64,000 nucleotides of DNA from Steinernema hermaphroditum (GCA_030435675.1 CM059623.1:11874092-11938091), one strand, 5' to 3'; positions 1 to 12,834 are shown, numbered from the stretch's first letter. The notes: generated by a model not told the origin, from the sequence alone. Program-made: numbers and translations.

Positions 1-3000
1 GGCGCCGTTCGCAGAACCCAAGTAGGCGGAAGAGAAGCTGTTTTTAGAGTCGGATTTCGTGTTTTGCTTTACGTATGTGGATCTGTGATCATGGCGCTTT
101 GGGGATGTGGATGTCATGAGGAGACAACTCGGGTATTTCCACAGAAATGACTAATTAGGATTACTCAGATTTCAGGCTTTCAAAACGATCACTTTTTTTT
201 TGAAATATCTCCTTTCACTGTCGCTCCATGCGTGCGCTCTTCATCGACAAGTCGTCAAATCGGTTTTGTCATAAAACGTCGCACCCCCACACGCAACCTT
301 CACGCTCAGCGTGACGTTTCACTTTCTCTGACGTGCCAAGTTCGAAAGACCGCTTTTCGTACCCGGAAACTCATCCTTTGTTCCCTAGATAGACGAGCTA
401 TTTTTGGATGTTTTTTTACATGCTTGGAATGTTTCGAAGAATCGAAATTATACCGAATTCCGCGAGTTCTAACGCTCTACTACACCTGAGACAAACCTAG
501 TCATTTTTGATAGCCTGTGGTTATTCGCTGAAATTTTAGAAAATTTTACATTTTAAATTAAATTTAAAAATTTTAAATTTTAGCCACTTTCTAATATCCT
601 AAGTTCTAGCACCACATGATTCATATACTTCATACGGCTCCGTTAAACCTAAAAATCTGGACAGCAGAGATCCGGCACCGGAGCACCACACTTCTAAGGG
701 ACCATTGTATACGGTGGATTTCGCTGAAATTCCACACACTAGTAGTACTAATTGAATGTAATACATATTCCTGGACCTTATCGGATTCTCAAAAGAGTTT
801 CCAAAATCCAAAATCGAAGAACCGTCCTTATCGACTGGGTTATGAGTCAGCTGCGCACTTCATGTTCATCAGATAAAGGTTCCAAACCGTACAAGAAAAG
901 TAAAATGTTATAGGTACTCATGCGGGACAGAAATATCCAACCCTCAAATGTCATAGATAGCTGAGGGGCCTCTAGATCAACCTAAATGTTTTTGTAAAAT
1001 TCTGCGATAAAGGGGCTTTTTACTATCGTGTTGCAATAGTGCACATTATTTTGTTTCAGGGTGTATGATAATCGTGAATACCGCTTTAATTTATGCCAGA
1101 GAGTCGGTCAAACTCTTTTATCACAAGACTCCCGAATCTTCGATACAAAGCGAATGTTTCCGACATGACTAATCTTCGTTTACACAAACATATCAAGTAT
1201 GTAAACTGTAAACCGCAGGGCATGCAAACTGCACTTTGTTCATTTTTAGCCATCACTATATGTCGAGCAATTTGTGATTCTCTCGATTCAGATTTTTTTG
1301 TCAAATTCCAAATCAGGTGATGACGATAAGATAATTTATTTCATGTTAGTCGACGGTCGACCGCGATGGTTAGGCGTTGATCGCTCATTCAGTCGAAACA
1401 GCGTCATTATTTATCGCGGTATTGATTCACTCCACTTGGATTAACTGTTGTTTTTCTGATCGAAAATCCATTTCCACATATATGTACTTTTTGAAATAGC
1501 AAACACCGTGTTTGCACCGCCTATAGAGTGTTCCTTTTTTGGCTCTTTCTGTTCGATATTATTTTGCTTTATTCTGTTTGTTTGCGTCCGCTTTCAAGCT
1601 CAGACAATGTCGTTTTCGTTCTACTTCCGGGATTTTGTTTTCCTATCTTCTTATCCGCTGCTTTGACCAAGTATATCTGGCCTGGTAACGGCGTTGTACT
1701 CGTTTTGCTGGGATCGTTTCGACACAGAGACTAAAGAGGTGGAAGACCCTCGAACCTGTCCAAGGTCCTTCCTTAAGCTCCTTTTTATTTTCGGCGATCC
1801 CGTTGGCGCACTTCATTTCAGGAGACCCTAGAACAATGCGTTCTTATTTACTAGGCGGTCTTACAGAGAATTACTTAATGCATTGAGTGACCACAAGGAA
1901 GTGTTCACGCTTAATCGTTTTTCATGAGACGTTCACACTTCCTTGTCTCTGTGATCATCTCTTCACGATTTCTTTGAATTACTAATGGACCAACTCGTAC
2001 TTTATGACCAATCCTTTATGCTGTCTCTTGATTGTTTGCCTCTTAGAAACTTGATGTCACTTTATTCCTTAACTGTCCGAGTAAATAATGAGAAAAAAAA
2101 ACAATTTAATCTTCTAGGAGTACCTTCAGATAGATGGAGACCTTCATAAGATGTTGCAGATGCTCAGGGATTCGTTAAAAGTTCGGAAAATGATAGAATG
2201 TTCGCTGGAACCGAATTTGAGAAAGGAGGTCTATGACAGTGATGCTGATCGAGTCCGAAATCTAAACGAGTCCGGATTCGTCGTCTAGGGTTTGCTCTGC
2301 AAATCTCGGGGAAGATCTATAGGTTCACTTAGTTGTTGACAGACAGATGAATGGATGTATGGAGTTGGGCAAGTCGGGCAGGCGCTGGCTATGCTCTTCT
2401 ACTTCCACTTCAAGGTACATATCAGCCTTCTTCTTCAGAGAGAGAGAGATGACCAGCCCGGACGCTACTTCAAATTCATGGTCATTTCTGTCGGTGTCGA
2501 TCCGTCCGCTCGCTCTTAGAAATGAGTTGAGTGCGCGGTCGGTCGGCCGGTCTTGGCACAATGATAGCCCCGGCTCCCAAACGCCTGGAAAACCAGAGAG
2601 CCGTAGTCCATTGTCTGGCCATTCACCGCCCGCCCGCTCAAACCGAAGATACACCACTGAATTCAATGGATACAGATCAAGACTACATCCTAGAAATTCC
2701 AACTTCAACACTTTTTTACGTAAATCTTAACATACCATGGTAGCATCCCTATGCTCTTTCTTGTGTACCATCAAAGAAGTTATTTCTACCCTTCGCAACT
2801 CTTCCTTCCAGGCACACTAATTCCAGCCTCATGTCTCACTTCCTGCTGCCCAGCCCTCAAATTGTCCCCTCCAACTTCCATAATTTCATTAATCTCGTTC
2901 GTCCCGATGCCCTTTCCCCAAATTGCCGAACATCTCCTCGTTTCCCTCCGCGTTCGCCCCCATTCCTCTCCTTTCCCTCCTACCCGTCTCAGCGCCAACG

Positions 3001-4330
3001 TCGTCGTCCCGTCCGTCCGGGTGGCTAAAAACTGGAATCAGCTTTTTGTGCCGCGTGTCCTTCTCTCGTGTACATATTAGGATGTGTGGCTGCGGGTGAT
3101 CAAGGTCGTCGGCGCCGCAGCCGCTTCATGCCCTCTGTCAATAGCTGGGCGCGTGTTAGCACACTTCGGCCTCCACTAAGTGTCTCCTCTTCCCGAGCGC
3201 AGCGCCGCCGCCGTTAGCAATTACCCGCCCTCTCCCTCCGCCTCTGACAGTTAATACATCCTAATCTGAGGGGGCAAAGACGAGCGATGGAGGGCGCCGT
3301 CGCCGCTGTTTACGTATTGGCTCCGCCGCGGCCACCCTAACCGGGCACTTTTTTCGACCTTACGGTTTTGTATTGTCGACGCGCGTGCACGCCTATTGTA
3401 AGTGGATGCAGAATCGACTGATTTACGGACTGGTTTTTTGACCAATTTCTAGAAACCAATAATAAGACCTGAAGTGTAATTTATTACCACAAGCTTAGGG
3501 CCATTAAATTTGGCTTAAGAGGCCGGTCTTTGGCTTCCAGCGATGACGTAGCCGCGATGCTCTTTAACTGTTTTCGAGTGACGTTGATGTGGAGGAGTTT
3601 CTGGAAAATGGATGCAAAACAAATACAAAATATGCTTTGTTCAGAGATCTTTGTTGTTTCGGGTGTGCACTGGCTAATGATTGTTGATTTGACTAAAATA
3701 ACCAGTTAACAGAGAGAGCACGATCTACGTAACTCTAAAAGGTACTAGAAATTGTCGAATTTGGCGCATCTGTCGAAGTTGCCAAAGTCAAGTTGATGCT
3801 TTGTTTGTATTGGACAGTCATATCTCTAGATTGAACTGAAAATGTTAGCGTACCAAACCCTCGAGTCATCTATTCCGCATTCGAGTGTCCAACCTATTAG
3901 TGGTTGTGACAAGAAGTGATTATGCGACCTCCAGTTTGGATTGACAATAATGGCGTCTGAAGCTCATTTCTTTTGACACACGATAGGAAGACTTGCGAAT
4001 AATACAGTTGTTGGGAAATTTTACCGTGACTGAGGAAGGCTGTTATCTCCTGGGATTACATATTGTTGATCACTGACAAGGAGAGGTCCAAACTATCCCA
4101 GGCCGATTGAAATTTGGCAAGGAGATAGAGTAAAGCTGGGCACTATATAAAGGACTATATTTTGTGAATGTGTTATGCAGTGAATTGTGGACATTTCTGG
4201 AAGATGCGCTTTGTCTATTGTAAATCGGAATTCTTGGACAACGCTATTATTAGAAGATAATGAGAAGTAACACAAGGTAGGTTGGACATGGACATAATTC
4301 GGTTATCAAAGGCGTTTATCATTTATTATA
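1..4330. other. Gene-poor stretch, no supported gene
   Basis: I find no chain of exons with splice signals here. The open frames are short and lack family features. Within it, 2515-2650 carries one copy of a dispersed repeat that recurs on the right side of the window, described separately. Positions 3050-3350 are locally GC-rich. Confidence 0.6.
2515..2650 (-). repeat. Dispersed repeat family, copy 1
   Basis: Read on the minus strand, this contains a core GGGAGCCGGGGCTATCATTG followed about 35 bp later by CTCAACTCATT. The same core order, with 70-85 percent identity by eye, is seen at 53060-53230 (minus), and partly at 46935-47050 (minus), 52060-52185 (plus), 35150-35235 (plus, 3' half) and 53405-53480 (minus, 5' half). 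I do not recognise the family and see no clear terminal repeat. Confidence 0.5.
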
Positions 4331-4358
4331 TTGGGTTGACACATTGAAAATGGGACAC
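4331..4358 (+). repeat. Solo mariner-type terminal repeat
   Basis: This 28-bp sequence starting TTGGGTTGACACATTG is preceded by TA. It matches the left end of the element at 5285 with only two mismatches and matches the inverted end at 6100-6127. It points the same way as the 5285 end. It is either the end of a decayed copy or an outer element in which the 5285 copy is nested. Confidence 0.6.
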
Positions 4359-4751
4359 TTTTGTAATGATTGTTTATTTGCATTGCTTCAACCATTTCAC
4401 TTCAAGGTAGCCATTTGACAGAATAACTACAGTGCACTGCTCGGGCAAAAGCCGGATCCATTGTTCGTAGAATATGCGCAGTTTCAAGTCAAAAAAATTT
4501 TTGGTCCCATTTTCGACCTCTTTGTCTTATTCGGAGAGATTTCTTCTGATATAGTCAACTGTGAACGAGCACAGATGATGGCTAGATAGAGATAAATAAA
4601 CAACAAAAAAAGAATCTCTCAGCTCAAAGTGGAGAGCCATTCCAGGGCTTAACTTGAAAATGTGGGGTTTGAGGCACCATTCCTGAAATGTGACTTCTTC
4701 CACAGTAGGCGTGAGGGTGTGGAGTCGCTATGCGTGCATGTGAGTAGGGTT

Positions 4752-4925
4752 GTCGAATATTCGAAAATCCTCGAATATCGAATCGAATCGAATGTTCGAT
4801 ATTCGAAAATCCTCGAATATCGAATCGAATCGAATATTCGATATTCGAGGATTCGAAGGTTCTCGAATATCGAATCGAATCGAATATTCGATATTCGAAG
4901 GTTCGAATCGAATCGAATCGAATTT
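4752..4925. repeat. TCGAAT/TCGAATATTCGA satellite patch
   Basis: Near-palindromic short-period DNA built from TCGAATATCG and TCGAATCGAAT blocks. A 23-bp unit recurs at 4771, 4813 and 4863 (spacings 42 and 50 bp), with single-base variants such as aatgttcg/aatattcg. The tract ends in (TCGAA)n followed by an A/T run. The two short open frames read through it are products of the repeat and not genes. TCGAATATTCGA palindromes can form hairpins; no flanking transposon end was recognised. Confidence 0.8.
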
Positions 4926-5284
4926 TTTTTGATTTTTTTCTGAATTTTTTCAGAGTCCTATTTCTGGCCTTTTTAAGTACCGCTGTAGACAGAGGTTTTC
5001 CAACTCATGGCAAATCAAAGTGAGCATAGAAGAGTGGTTCTGCACAGAGTGTGCGCAGAAGAGAACGGCAAGAGTGTACTTCCCTTTTACCATTCTATGT
5101 TTTGTCGCCACAACCGTCCTTCTGCTATTTCTCCCTTTCTTATTAGCTGGTGTATTCTAAGCCAGCATTCTACTTGTCTTTTGCAATAAGGACTGCATCG
5201 ATTGGTTTCACCTAGTATCTCCACCTAGTGAGCAACTGTAGCGTGGTACCTAAGAGACAGCGGGAAATGACACTATGTTTTCTA

Positions 5285-6127
5285 TTGGGTTGGAACATTG
5301 AAAATGGGACACATGGAAAACATTAAATAATCAAAAAGATGGCCTTTCCTGAGCACTATGTTAACTCCAACGTTTACGGTACGTTAAGTACTCCAACAGA
5401 CAGTGGAGATATGCAGGTACATAGCTATCGATCGCAGCTAGTGAGCCCAAACAGCACTTCTGCATAACAGAAATAGGGGCCAAATGTGGAAAAAAATAGT
5501 TTTGGTTTCCCCAAAAGTCTGACTACCCTAGACCGCATCTTTTCAAGTTAATGTCCACAACGGCTCTTCACTTTGAGCTCAGAGATTCCTGTTTTCAGCC
5601 CTTACAAGAACTTTTTCAATCTATCTCACTGTCGTACTATATCATTCTCTGAAGCATCTCCGCGCAATAGGGCGGCCTAGGTCTAGCAAGCGGCCTAGGC
5701 TCTAGGGCTATCGGGGCAATGGCTGATTTATATCCCCGTTCTTTGCTACGGTGCTTAACCAATTGGAAACGTTGGCGTCAAGGAACATGATCCGATCCGA
5801 TGACCCGAAAAGACCATCTTTTTGAGATTAGCTCATGTTGTGATATATGACAAACACAACAATAGGTGCATTCAGAAGGCAGGACCCAACGATGTACGTG
5901 GTTAAAAGCAGTCACCGTCCATCACACAATTAATACCATAGCAAACCCTTACAACACTTCGCATTTTGGCATGTCGAGGTGCCAAAAAAAAATGACCGTC
6001 AAAATACAATAGGCCACGAAGATCAAGTGGAATGCAATGTATAAGTGTATAAGATTTTACCGCAAGTCTAAATATGGCGAAAAATGGAATGTTTACCAAG
6101 TGTCCCATTTTCAGTGTGCCAACCCAA
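5285..6127. mobile_element. Mariner/Tc-type non-autonomous element with 28-bp inverted ends
   Basis: The left end (5285-5312) and right end (6100-6127, inverted) are 28-bp terminal repeats that agree at all but two or three positions and begin TTGGGTTGG. The left end is preceded by the TA dinucleotide expected of Tc1/mariner insertion; the right flank is TG, so that side has mutated or the target duplication is lost. The 843-bp interior shows no recognisable transposase. A 68-codon frame at 5902-6108 (minus) has no catalytic motif. I read it as a MITE or internally decayed mariner copy. Confidence 0.7.
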
Positions 6128-6129
6128 TG

Positions 6130-7103
6130 TTATTATTTAGATCGACTGCTTCCATCCGTCTAAAATGAGACAAATGAAACCTCGTAGATACACAATGCTT
6201 TTCAGTGAGTAGTTATCATAGAAGACTTTGTTTTGAGTTGACCATTGTGGAAAGCTATTTCTTTTTTGACTTTTTTGACTATATATGTTTCAGAACCGAT
6301 ACATGGATATAAAAAACGCTAAAGGAAAACTTTAGCCTCACCTCTGAGCAATTCCAAAATTACGAATTTCTCAGGCAGTCTCTTCTTTCTTTCTGCCATT
6401 CCTCGCGCCTGTTTCAGAAGTATTTGGTTGTTGCTCTAAACACCTTTTGGCGATCGTTTTTATATCAAAGTACAATGAATCAAACAGCCCCATTCCTTAA
6501 AATCAGACCTTCTTGTAGGTCTTATTAAAACTAAAAAAGCGAGTGAAAATGCCGGGATTGCCACGGCATCTGTGGACAATCAGGAATTTTAAAAATTGCC
6601 CTTTAGCCTGTTCCGATGGCACCTAGATCGGACCCGTTGGTCTTTGACCGAGTGACGCGTTTCTTCCTCATGACGTCGATTGCTCTTGCGCTATAATGCC
6701 CGAATTGTTAGGCGTGCGGAAGGAAGGATCTATGGGTTTCTGGCGGAAGTTCCGGTATGTTGTTTTTCGGACTTGTGTTATTAGGTTACGTTGTTGTTGT
6801 TATCGGTGCATCGACATCGACATCTTTTCACTACGTATGTAACATCACGACCGTCTTCGATCTCTCGGCGTTGCCACGCAGCGGATGTCGCCGTTATTTT
6901 ATTCCGAGAACGTCATCTTATGTCATCGTGCGGTAGCTATGCGTGTTCTCGTCGCTGACTCATTCTCTGACGCGCTCGAATTTTTTGTCTCTCTAAATGT
7001 CAAGTTCCGTTCCTTGGATTTCACGGAGACTTAGGTTATGCGAATGCGTTACGACTGTGCGTGCTTGGTTTCTAGGGCTCTAGGAGTATATCACCGGGTT
7101 ACA
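6130..7103. other. Intergenic, nothing recognised
   Basis: No open frame with splice context and no repeat that I could place. It separates the mariner-type element from the Mutator-like element. Confidence 0.5.
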
Positions 7104-7117
7104 CGACAACAGCGCGC

Positions 7118-7342
7118 AAAAAAAGAGAGCGCAAAAAAGAGCGCGCAGATGAAAGAGAGCGCAAAAAAGAGCGCGCAGATGGAAGAGAGCGCAGAAAAGA
7201 GCGCGCAGATGAAAGAGAGCGCAGAAAAGAGCGCGCAGATGAAAGAGAGCGCAAAAAAGAGCGCGCAGATGGAAGAGAGCGCAGAAAAGAGCGCGCAGAT
7301 GAAAGAGAGCGCAAAAAAGAGCGCGCAGATGAAAGAGAGCGC
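7118..7342 (+). repeat. Left tandem-repeat arm of the MULE (30-bp unit)
   Basis: About seven units of a 30-bp purine-rich repeat (gagagcgcaaaaaagagcg then cgcagatgaaa), with alternating variants aaaaaag/agaaaag and atgaaag/atggaag. It is the inverted partner of 8814-9063. Confidence 0.9.
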
Positions 7343-7361
7343 AAACAACAAAACAATTTTT

Positions 7362-8695
7362 TTAAATCAACAAGGCATAAATCAACAAGGTGCCAACCTT
7401 CTTAGGTACTCGACGCATCCATTGCCATCTTTTTCGCCCCAGCGGCTTACGATTTTGGATCCGTCTGAACACGGACTGAGCCATATGGAAATGGCAAAGG
7501 TTAACGGTTATGTTCGGCCACACTTCTCGAGCTGCATCAAATGCTGCCAGTTCGAAGTCGGACATGCATGATTTCGGCGCTTCCCGAAGCTTTGCGTTGA
7601 CTTCTTCGAAAAGCCGCCTAAATTGCACATTGGTAGTCATCCATTTTTAAGTGACACATCATACTTGTAGAGCCGTTTTGTCTTCTTGTTCGTTACGCAG
7701 TAGACGAGAGGCACGGAGGATTTTTCAATGTATGCGTGAATTGTTACGAGTTGGTACATGTGCTGAGGGACGATACCGAACGTTCCGTCGAAAGCAATAT
7801 GCCCAGACTTCTCCAATATCTTCCTGCCAGAATCACTCATAAAAATAACTGCACGCATGTCTTCATCCTTAATGTCGGCAAGCAAAAACTGCTCTTCTGA
7901 ATTTTATAACCACATTACGTAAATCATCCGAAACCACTAACTGTTATCTTCTTTGAGTCCCTCCACTATTTTGAATCTCGCTGGGATCTCGAATCCGAAA
8001 ACGTCGGCTACGTTGGCCACCTCGTCACCAGCTTCTTCACGTCCTCGTTTTCTTGATCTTTCAAGCGCCCGCGTGTAGGCTTCTTTTGAGCTTGTGGAAG
8101 CTATGGCTTCGTCAGATAAGTTTCGACGGACTTCGTGAACCGCTTGACGGTTAACAGCCGATCTATCAGTTTCTGTCGCGGTGTCTCGTCCTATCTGTTC
8201 TAATCTGTCAAGTGCTGTCCGGGCCTGAAAAGCGTGATAACAAATGTACAAATAACAAATAAGTTTCTGTCAATAATACCTGGTAATTGGCGTAATCCGG
8301 GTTGTGGCCTTCGTGATCTCTTACAATGCTGCCTTTGAGAGATGTCTCTTTGACATGCGCCCTTGCAGGGCATTTCCTCTCGACACATCGATACGCCGAA
8401 TATCCAATGCGTCTTTTCAAGACACGATCCTTACGATAAGAATAACCATCAGCCATGAGTATTCCACATCCAAGGTGTGTAGTCAGTCTGGACCTTTGCG
8501 ATGAAGCTTGTCGAAATTGTGTTCCGACGTTATCTTCTTCGTCCTGGTCGACGGGATCGCTTAAATCGAACACATCATGGGCGTCAGCAGTGCGGAGCCT
8601 GGGTAATTCCTGTAAAATTCTACCATTAGGCGCAACAGAGTGTATATGAAACTTACGTTTAAAACACCTGGCCGACCAATAACATTTTCTTCCAT
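7362..8695 (-). CDS. FLYWCH zinc-finger MULE transposase, C-terminally truncated
   Basis: Five exons on the minus strand join in frame: 8695-8657, 8609-8280, 8224-7942, 7896-7665 and 7617-7362, giving 379 residues. The introns are 45-55 bp with GT-AG ends. The start at 8695 is the ATG whose frame survives removal of the first intron. Residues about 60-120 form a FLYWCH-type finger (two Cys as RCVERKC, then HEGH). The middle carries the MULE core: FDGTFGIVP followed by YQLVTIHA, then SDFELAAF and CHFHMAQ. These supply the first two acidic catalytic residues. The frame ends soon after CHFHMAQ where the left repeat arm begins. The last catalytic Glu and the rest of the family's C-terminus are therefore not visible. 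Splicing reads cleanly with no stop or frameshift, so the defect is a deletion or an unseen exon rather than decay. Confidence 0.75.
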
Positions 8696-8813
8696 GTCTA
8701 CAGTCGCTACACAGCATCAGCTACACAGCGGACACTTCGTGCAAAGGTACAGTCTCTGCATGCAGCAGCGTTGCGAGACGGGCTTAGTTTTGAAAGTAAC
8801 ATTCCTCTTTTTG

Positions 8814-9063
8814 CGCTCTCTTTCATCTGCGCGCTCTTTTTTGCGCTCTCTTTCATCTGCGCGCTCTTTTCTGCGCTCTCTTTCATCTGCGCGCTCTTTT
8901 TTGCGCTCTCTTTCGTCTGCGCGCTCTTTTTTGCGCTCTCTTTCGTCTGCGCGCTCTTTTTTGCGCTCTCTTTCGTCTGCGCGCTCTTTTTTGCGCTCTC
9001 TTTCGTCTGCGCGCTCTTTTTTGCGCTCTCTTTCGTCTGCGCGCTCTTTTTTGCGCTCTCTTT
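8814..9063 (-). repeat. Right tandem-repeat arm of the MULE (30-bp unit)
   Basis: About eight units of the same 30-bp repeat in inverted orientation. The outer five units carry an ACG in place of the ATG found in the inner three and in the left arm, so the outer units have been expanded or homogenised separately from the left arm. Confidence 0.9.
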
Positions 9064-9081
9064 TTTTGCGCGCTGTTGTCG

Positions 9082-12000
9082 GCACACCATATCACCGTAA
9101 GTTTGAAGTTTATAAAAGTAAAAAAGCGTAAAATTTACACCAAGAGGTTTACAACTTTGATTTTCTTTGATTGTTTTATTTTATTTTTAATGTAAGAATA
9201 AGGCTGTTCATCCAATGGCTGAATCGTAGCCCTCTGATTCTGCTGGGTATATGTCGCAGTAGCACGCATTGAGTGGGCCACTAAATCTAAAAGCGTCAGT
9301 CCAAGCTAGAAGGATGATTTTTGATTACCGCACAAGCATATATCAGTTTCGAAGTTGGAAGTGCTTTCAAAAATCAGATCTCAATTCCACTATAATTTCA
9401 CAAAACAATTCCACTAAAGGAACTCTACTAAAGGCCTTGCTTTGAAGTATCACTCCACATCGACATTGTCCTCGTCGGCCTATTGTCATACTCTGTAAAT
9501 TTGTGCACTGTAGTGAAGGAGCACATTGTATGTTTGTATGATAAAATGCATTCTAGCTTCACGGCTTATTTTAAAATCTCACTGTTTTTGCGAGCTGACC
9601 AGCCCCTTCCCACTGGACCACACAGACCCCGTAATGGTAAAGGACTGGAACAACCGTGCTGCAATTGCAAAAATGCATTTACCCACTGCTAAGTACCAAT
9701 GGGTCGGTAGTATTTTGCAGAGGTAATACATTTAGCGAGTACACCCGTTCACGAACCGACCGCAAATCACACTGATATGCTTCCCTCCCTACCTCTTTGT
9801 TGCAACGCTGTCTCGTCTGTTTCTACGCTTTCCAGAACTTTCTGCGGTGTGTAGACAGAACTGCCGCTTGTAGACGTTTAGTCCTGATGCAGCCGTCAGG
9901 ATTTCGCTTTTGCTTTTTTTTTGGCGATCGACCGCAGTACTAATACTGATCCTCAATTTGGGGTTCTTCCAAATAGAGTTCCCCCACGATAGAATACCCT
10001 GAAACTGGTACACAGAAAAGCTCCAAACCAGATGTCACTCTCCAGCTATTATCAAGTGCCACATGTTTTACGCTTTACGCTATTTGCCGTTTAGTCATTC
10101 AAATAAACCTGGATATGAATATGGTTCCAAAATAAATATTGAAAAATTGAAAATAAAAAAAACATAAACAGGTCTATGCAATTTTCAGATACATTTCCCT
10201 ATCAATTATCCAGTCAAATCCCTCACTTGTCATAGCTCTAAAAAACATTACACTCGCCCGGCCGTCAATTCATCTCCGAAACGTGTCAAAGCACGTGCCG
10301 GGAATGTTGCAAAAACGAGCAAACAATTCTACATCCGTCTCCAGACTCGTCTCAACAATCAAGTTTTTTTCGGCGCGCCCTCCGAGCAGACGTGTGAGGG
10401 CAGAACGCGATTTATAGCCTACTGGACGACGTACCATTCAAAAGTGCAGCACGAGTACAGGACGGCCTTCGAGTGGTTCAGCGTACGACACAGTTTTAAT
10501 TGCTTTTCTGCTATAACCGTGCTGGGCGATACCTATGAGTGAAACGTTTCACAGATCGCTTTTTTACAGCCATCTTTGGTTTATGCAAAATGCGGACGAT
10601 GGACGGAGCACCAACATGGAAGACAATGACCAAAATGAATACTTTTTCGATCCGTGCACAGGGTGAAGCACCTTTATAGTAACCGTAACTCGAACAAGGT
10701 TGAACGGTCTTCGTGAGAACACAATCAAAAGAATGCGAAAAAGTAGAATATGATACCCGAAGTGAATCCTTTGAGTTAATCAGTACTGTTTAATGACAAC
10801 TGGGCGCCACTACAACTGAGCTGCAGTAGGGAATTAAGAAATAATGATGAAGTTCACTAAGACGTCGAGCTCTCAAGACGAATATAGCTCTTCGGGATCG
10901 CTTAAAACAGATAGGCATGAGCCTAAGCCAAAGCTTATGCCATGTCTGAAGCCTGCTATCCTGCCGGTGAGCCAATTAGACGATTAAGGAATGACTGGCA
11001 GTGCACCCATTATGCTGCAATATGTGCGCCATTCTCCTTTGCCAACCGATTGCACAAAAGACACTAGTTTGAGTAAAAATTTCGTGTACTTCCGACTATA
11101 ATACACTAGATACAGCTTTCCATCCTTTCTTGTCCAATAATATTTCTACTCTAGGGTGGAGACCGATCTGTTTCTCTAAAATGTCGTCCGACTTATTCAG
11201 ATGTAATTGCGATGTTCTGTTCAAGAGAGAACCGTGAAACTTATGCAGTAAAGGTTATTATTATGAAGATTATGCAGTCAGATCAAAATCCTGAGAGCAC
11301 TGAGCACTAGAACCTTTATCGCAACATCATCTGCCACTATGCGTGTGGGCAGTGAGTTAAATTGTGAGAATGTAAGTCTGTTTGTACCACAATTTTTAGT
11401 GATGAGTGTACCGAGAAAGTGACCCCACACTTTGATGTTTTCTGCTTGATATGCCGTTTTATGTGACGTTGTTTGTACATAGCACAAATGTGAAAACACA
11501 GCAAGAAGTGCAAGGCGGCCGTGTTTAGCACGGCTTATTTTCAGTAATTTGAACTTTCCAACATTCAAAATATTTTGCTTTCGCCTCTCTTTGATAAGTA
11601 CATGACATAATTGTTTTTTCCTACACTTATTTGTTTTTCGGCAATTTCGTTTTTTCGAACTCCACCGCCATGAGTTGGATATGCGCGCGTTCGAAGGAGA
11701 CGTGTCTGTGGCGGAGGGTCGACCCTCCAAAGTGCACACGACAAAGTGCACGCCTAGGGCACATCTTCCGATTAAAGATCGTCAAAACAAATGCTCATCG
11801 TGCCAAGCGGACGCCTCCGTTTAGCGCTCGAGATAAACGGCCGCTCTCGTACCAGTACCCCGTTTCGGTCGAAATATTTCTGTTTTGATGATGGCCTGTT
11901 TCCTCATCCCGATGTTCTTGTTTCAGGTTGTATCCGTGGCGAACATCGATCGTTGATCAGGTGGGATGTGGTTGTTGATCGCCATCTATCTTTCGGCCCC

Positions 12001-12820
12001 AAGCTTTATTGCTTCGCTTTGTTTTATTATGCTTGCATGTGCTTGAAGTTAATGGGCTTTTCGTGTGATGTAGGAACATTGCTGAGCAGCAGCAAAACAA
12101 CGGTTATATTCAAACGGCCGTTGTAGATTGTGATCCCTAACCAAAAATGAAAATCAATGTAATGTCTAGACGGTGGAGGGACAGACCGGTTATCGCCTAT
12201 TTTTACATGAAAATGAAGTGTGTACTCTGCTGCGACCGTTCGCACTTTTCGTTCTGTCTCGATCTCGAAGTACAGTCTGGTTTCGCTGTTTTGGTTCATT
12301 CAAACGTGAAAGTGACGGTTTTCGAGTTAGTCACCCTTGTTAAAGCTCGAAAAATTAAACTTAAATTAATTATTGATGTTTTATCAGATCTAACGTATCG
12401 TGATATTAAAGCGTCGTTTTTTTACAACGCCAACATTAAAACCAGCCTTTAGAGTGACTAACCCTAGAAAAACGGAAAATTTCACGGATTTTCCTTAGTT
12501 GCTCGGAGTCTTCAATAGGTTAGACCGCATGTATGCGCATCTGAGATGTTAAACATATAAACAAAACGGCACTGAAAACCTGTTCTTCGAATCTAAGTTT
12601 CAAATCCATTTTTATTTATCATGAAGAAAATGAATATTTCTTTGAGGAAGTAGACTTTCTTCTTGTTTATCTGGCTGTATAGCCGATGCTACCCTTTCAA
12701 CAACATTCCCATGCGGACCACTATCCAACAGACAACACTATTTTAGCCCTTTTCCCACACTTTTATCATTCAAATCGATCTTAACAAGGAAAGATAAATG
12801 AAGAGTTTGTTGTGTTATTT
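9082..12820. other. Long intergenic stretch, nothing supported
   Basis: Only short, unsupported open frames on both strands. No tRNA-like clover, no transposase motif and no conserved exon chain seen. Confidence 0.5.
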
Positions 12821-12834
12821 GTTGGCTTGTTTCT

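Larger units (their letters stand above)
7104..9081. mobile_element. Mutator-like element (MULE) with tandem-repeat inverted arms
   Basis: Both ends carry the same 14-mer (CGACAACAGCGCGC) in inverted orientation (7104-7117 and 9068-9081). It is followed inward by arrays of a 30-bp unit: about seven copies at 7118-7342 and about eight at 8814-9063. A five-exon FLYWCH/MULE transposase gene lies between the arms on the minus strand. No clean 8-10 bp target duplication is visible next to the 14-mers. The arms have few or no stop codons in several frames, so they create long low-complexity open frames that are not genes. Confidence 0.75.

Noticed and set aside
7038..7571. 177-codon plus frame with KESAKKSAQM repeats, and mirror frames at 8640-9131
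   Set aside because: These are translations of the 30-bp tandem arms of the MULE; opposite frames are equally open, and the frame runs out of the array into the antisense of transposase exon 5.
7637..7665. Apparent frameshift in the MULE transposase between the FDGTF and DFELA parts
   Set aside because: A 47-bp intron with GTATGA donor and AATTTAG acceptor (7618-7664) restores the frame exactly.
7118..9063. Possible CRISPR-like array
   Set aside because: The units are directly adjacent with no unique spacers, lie as inverted arms of a eukaryotic transposon, and the genome is a nematode.
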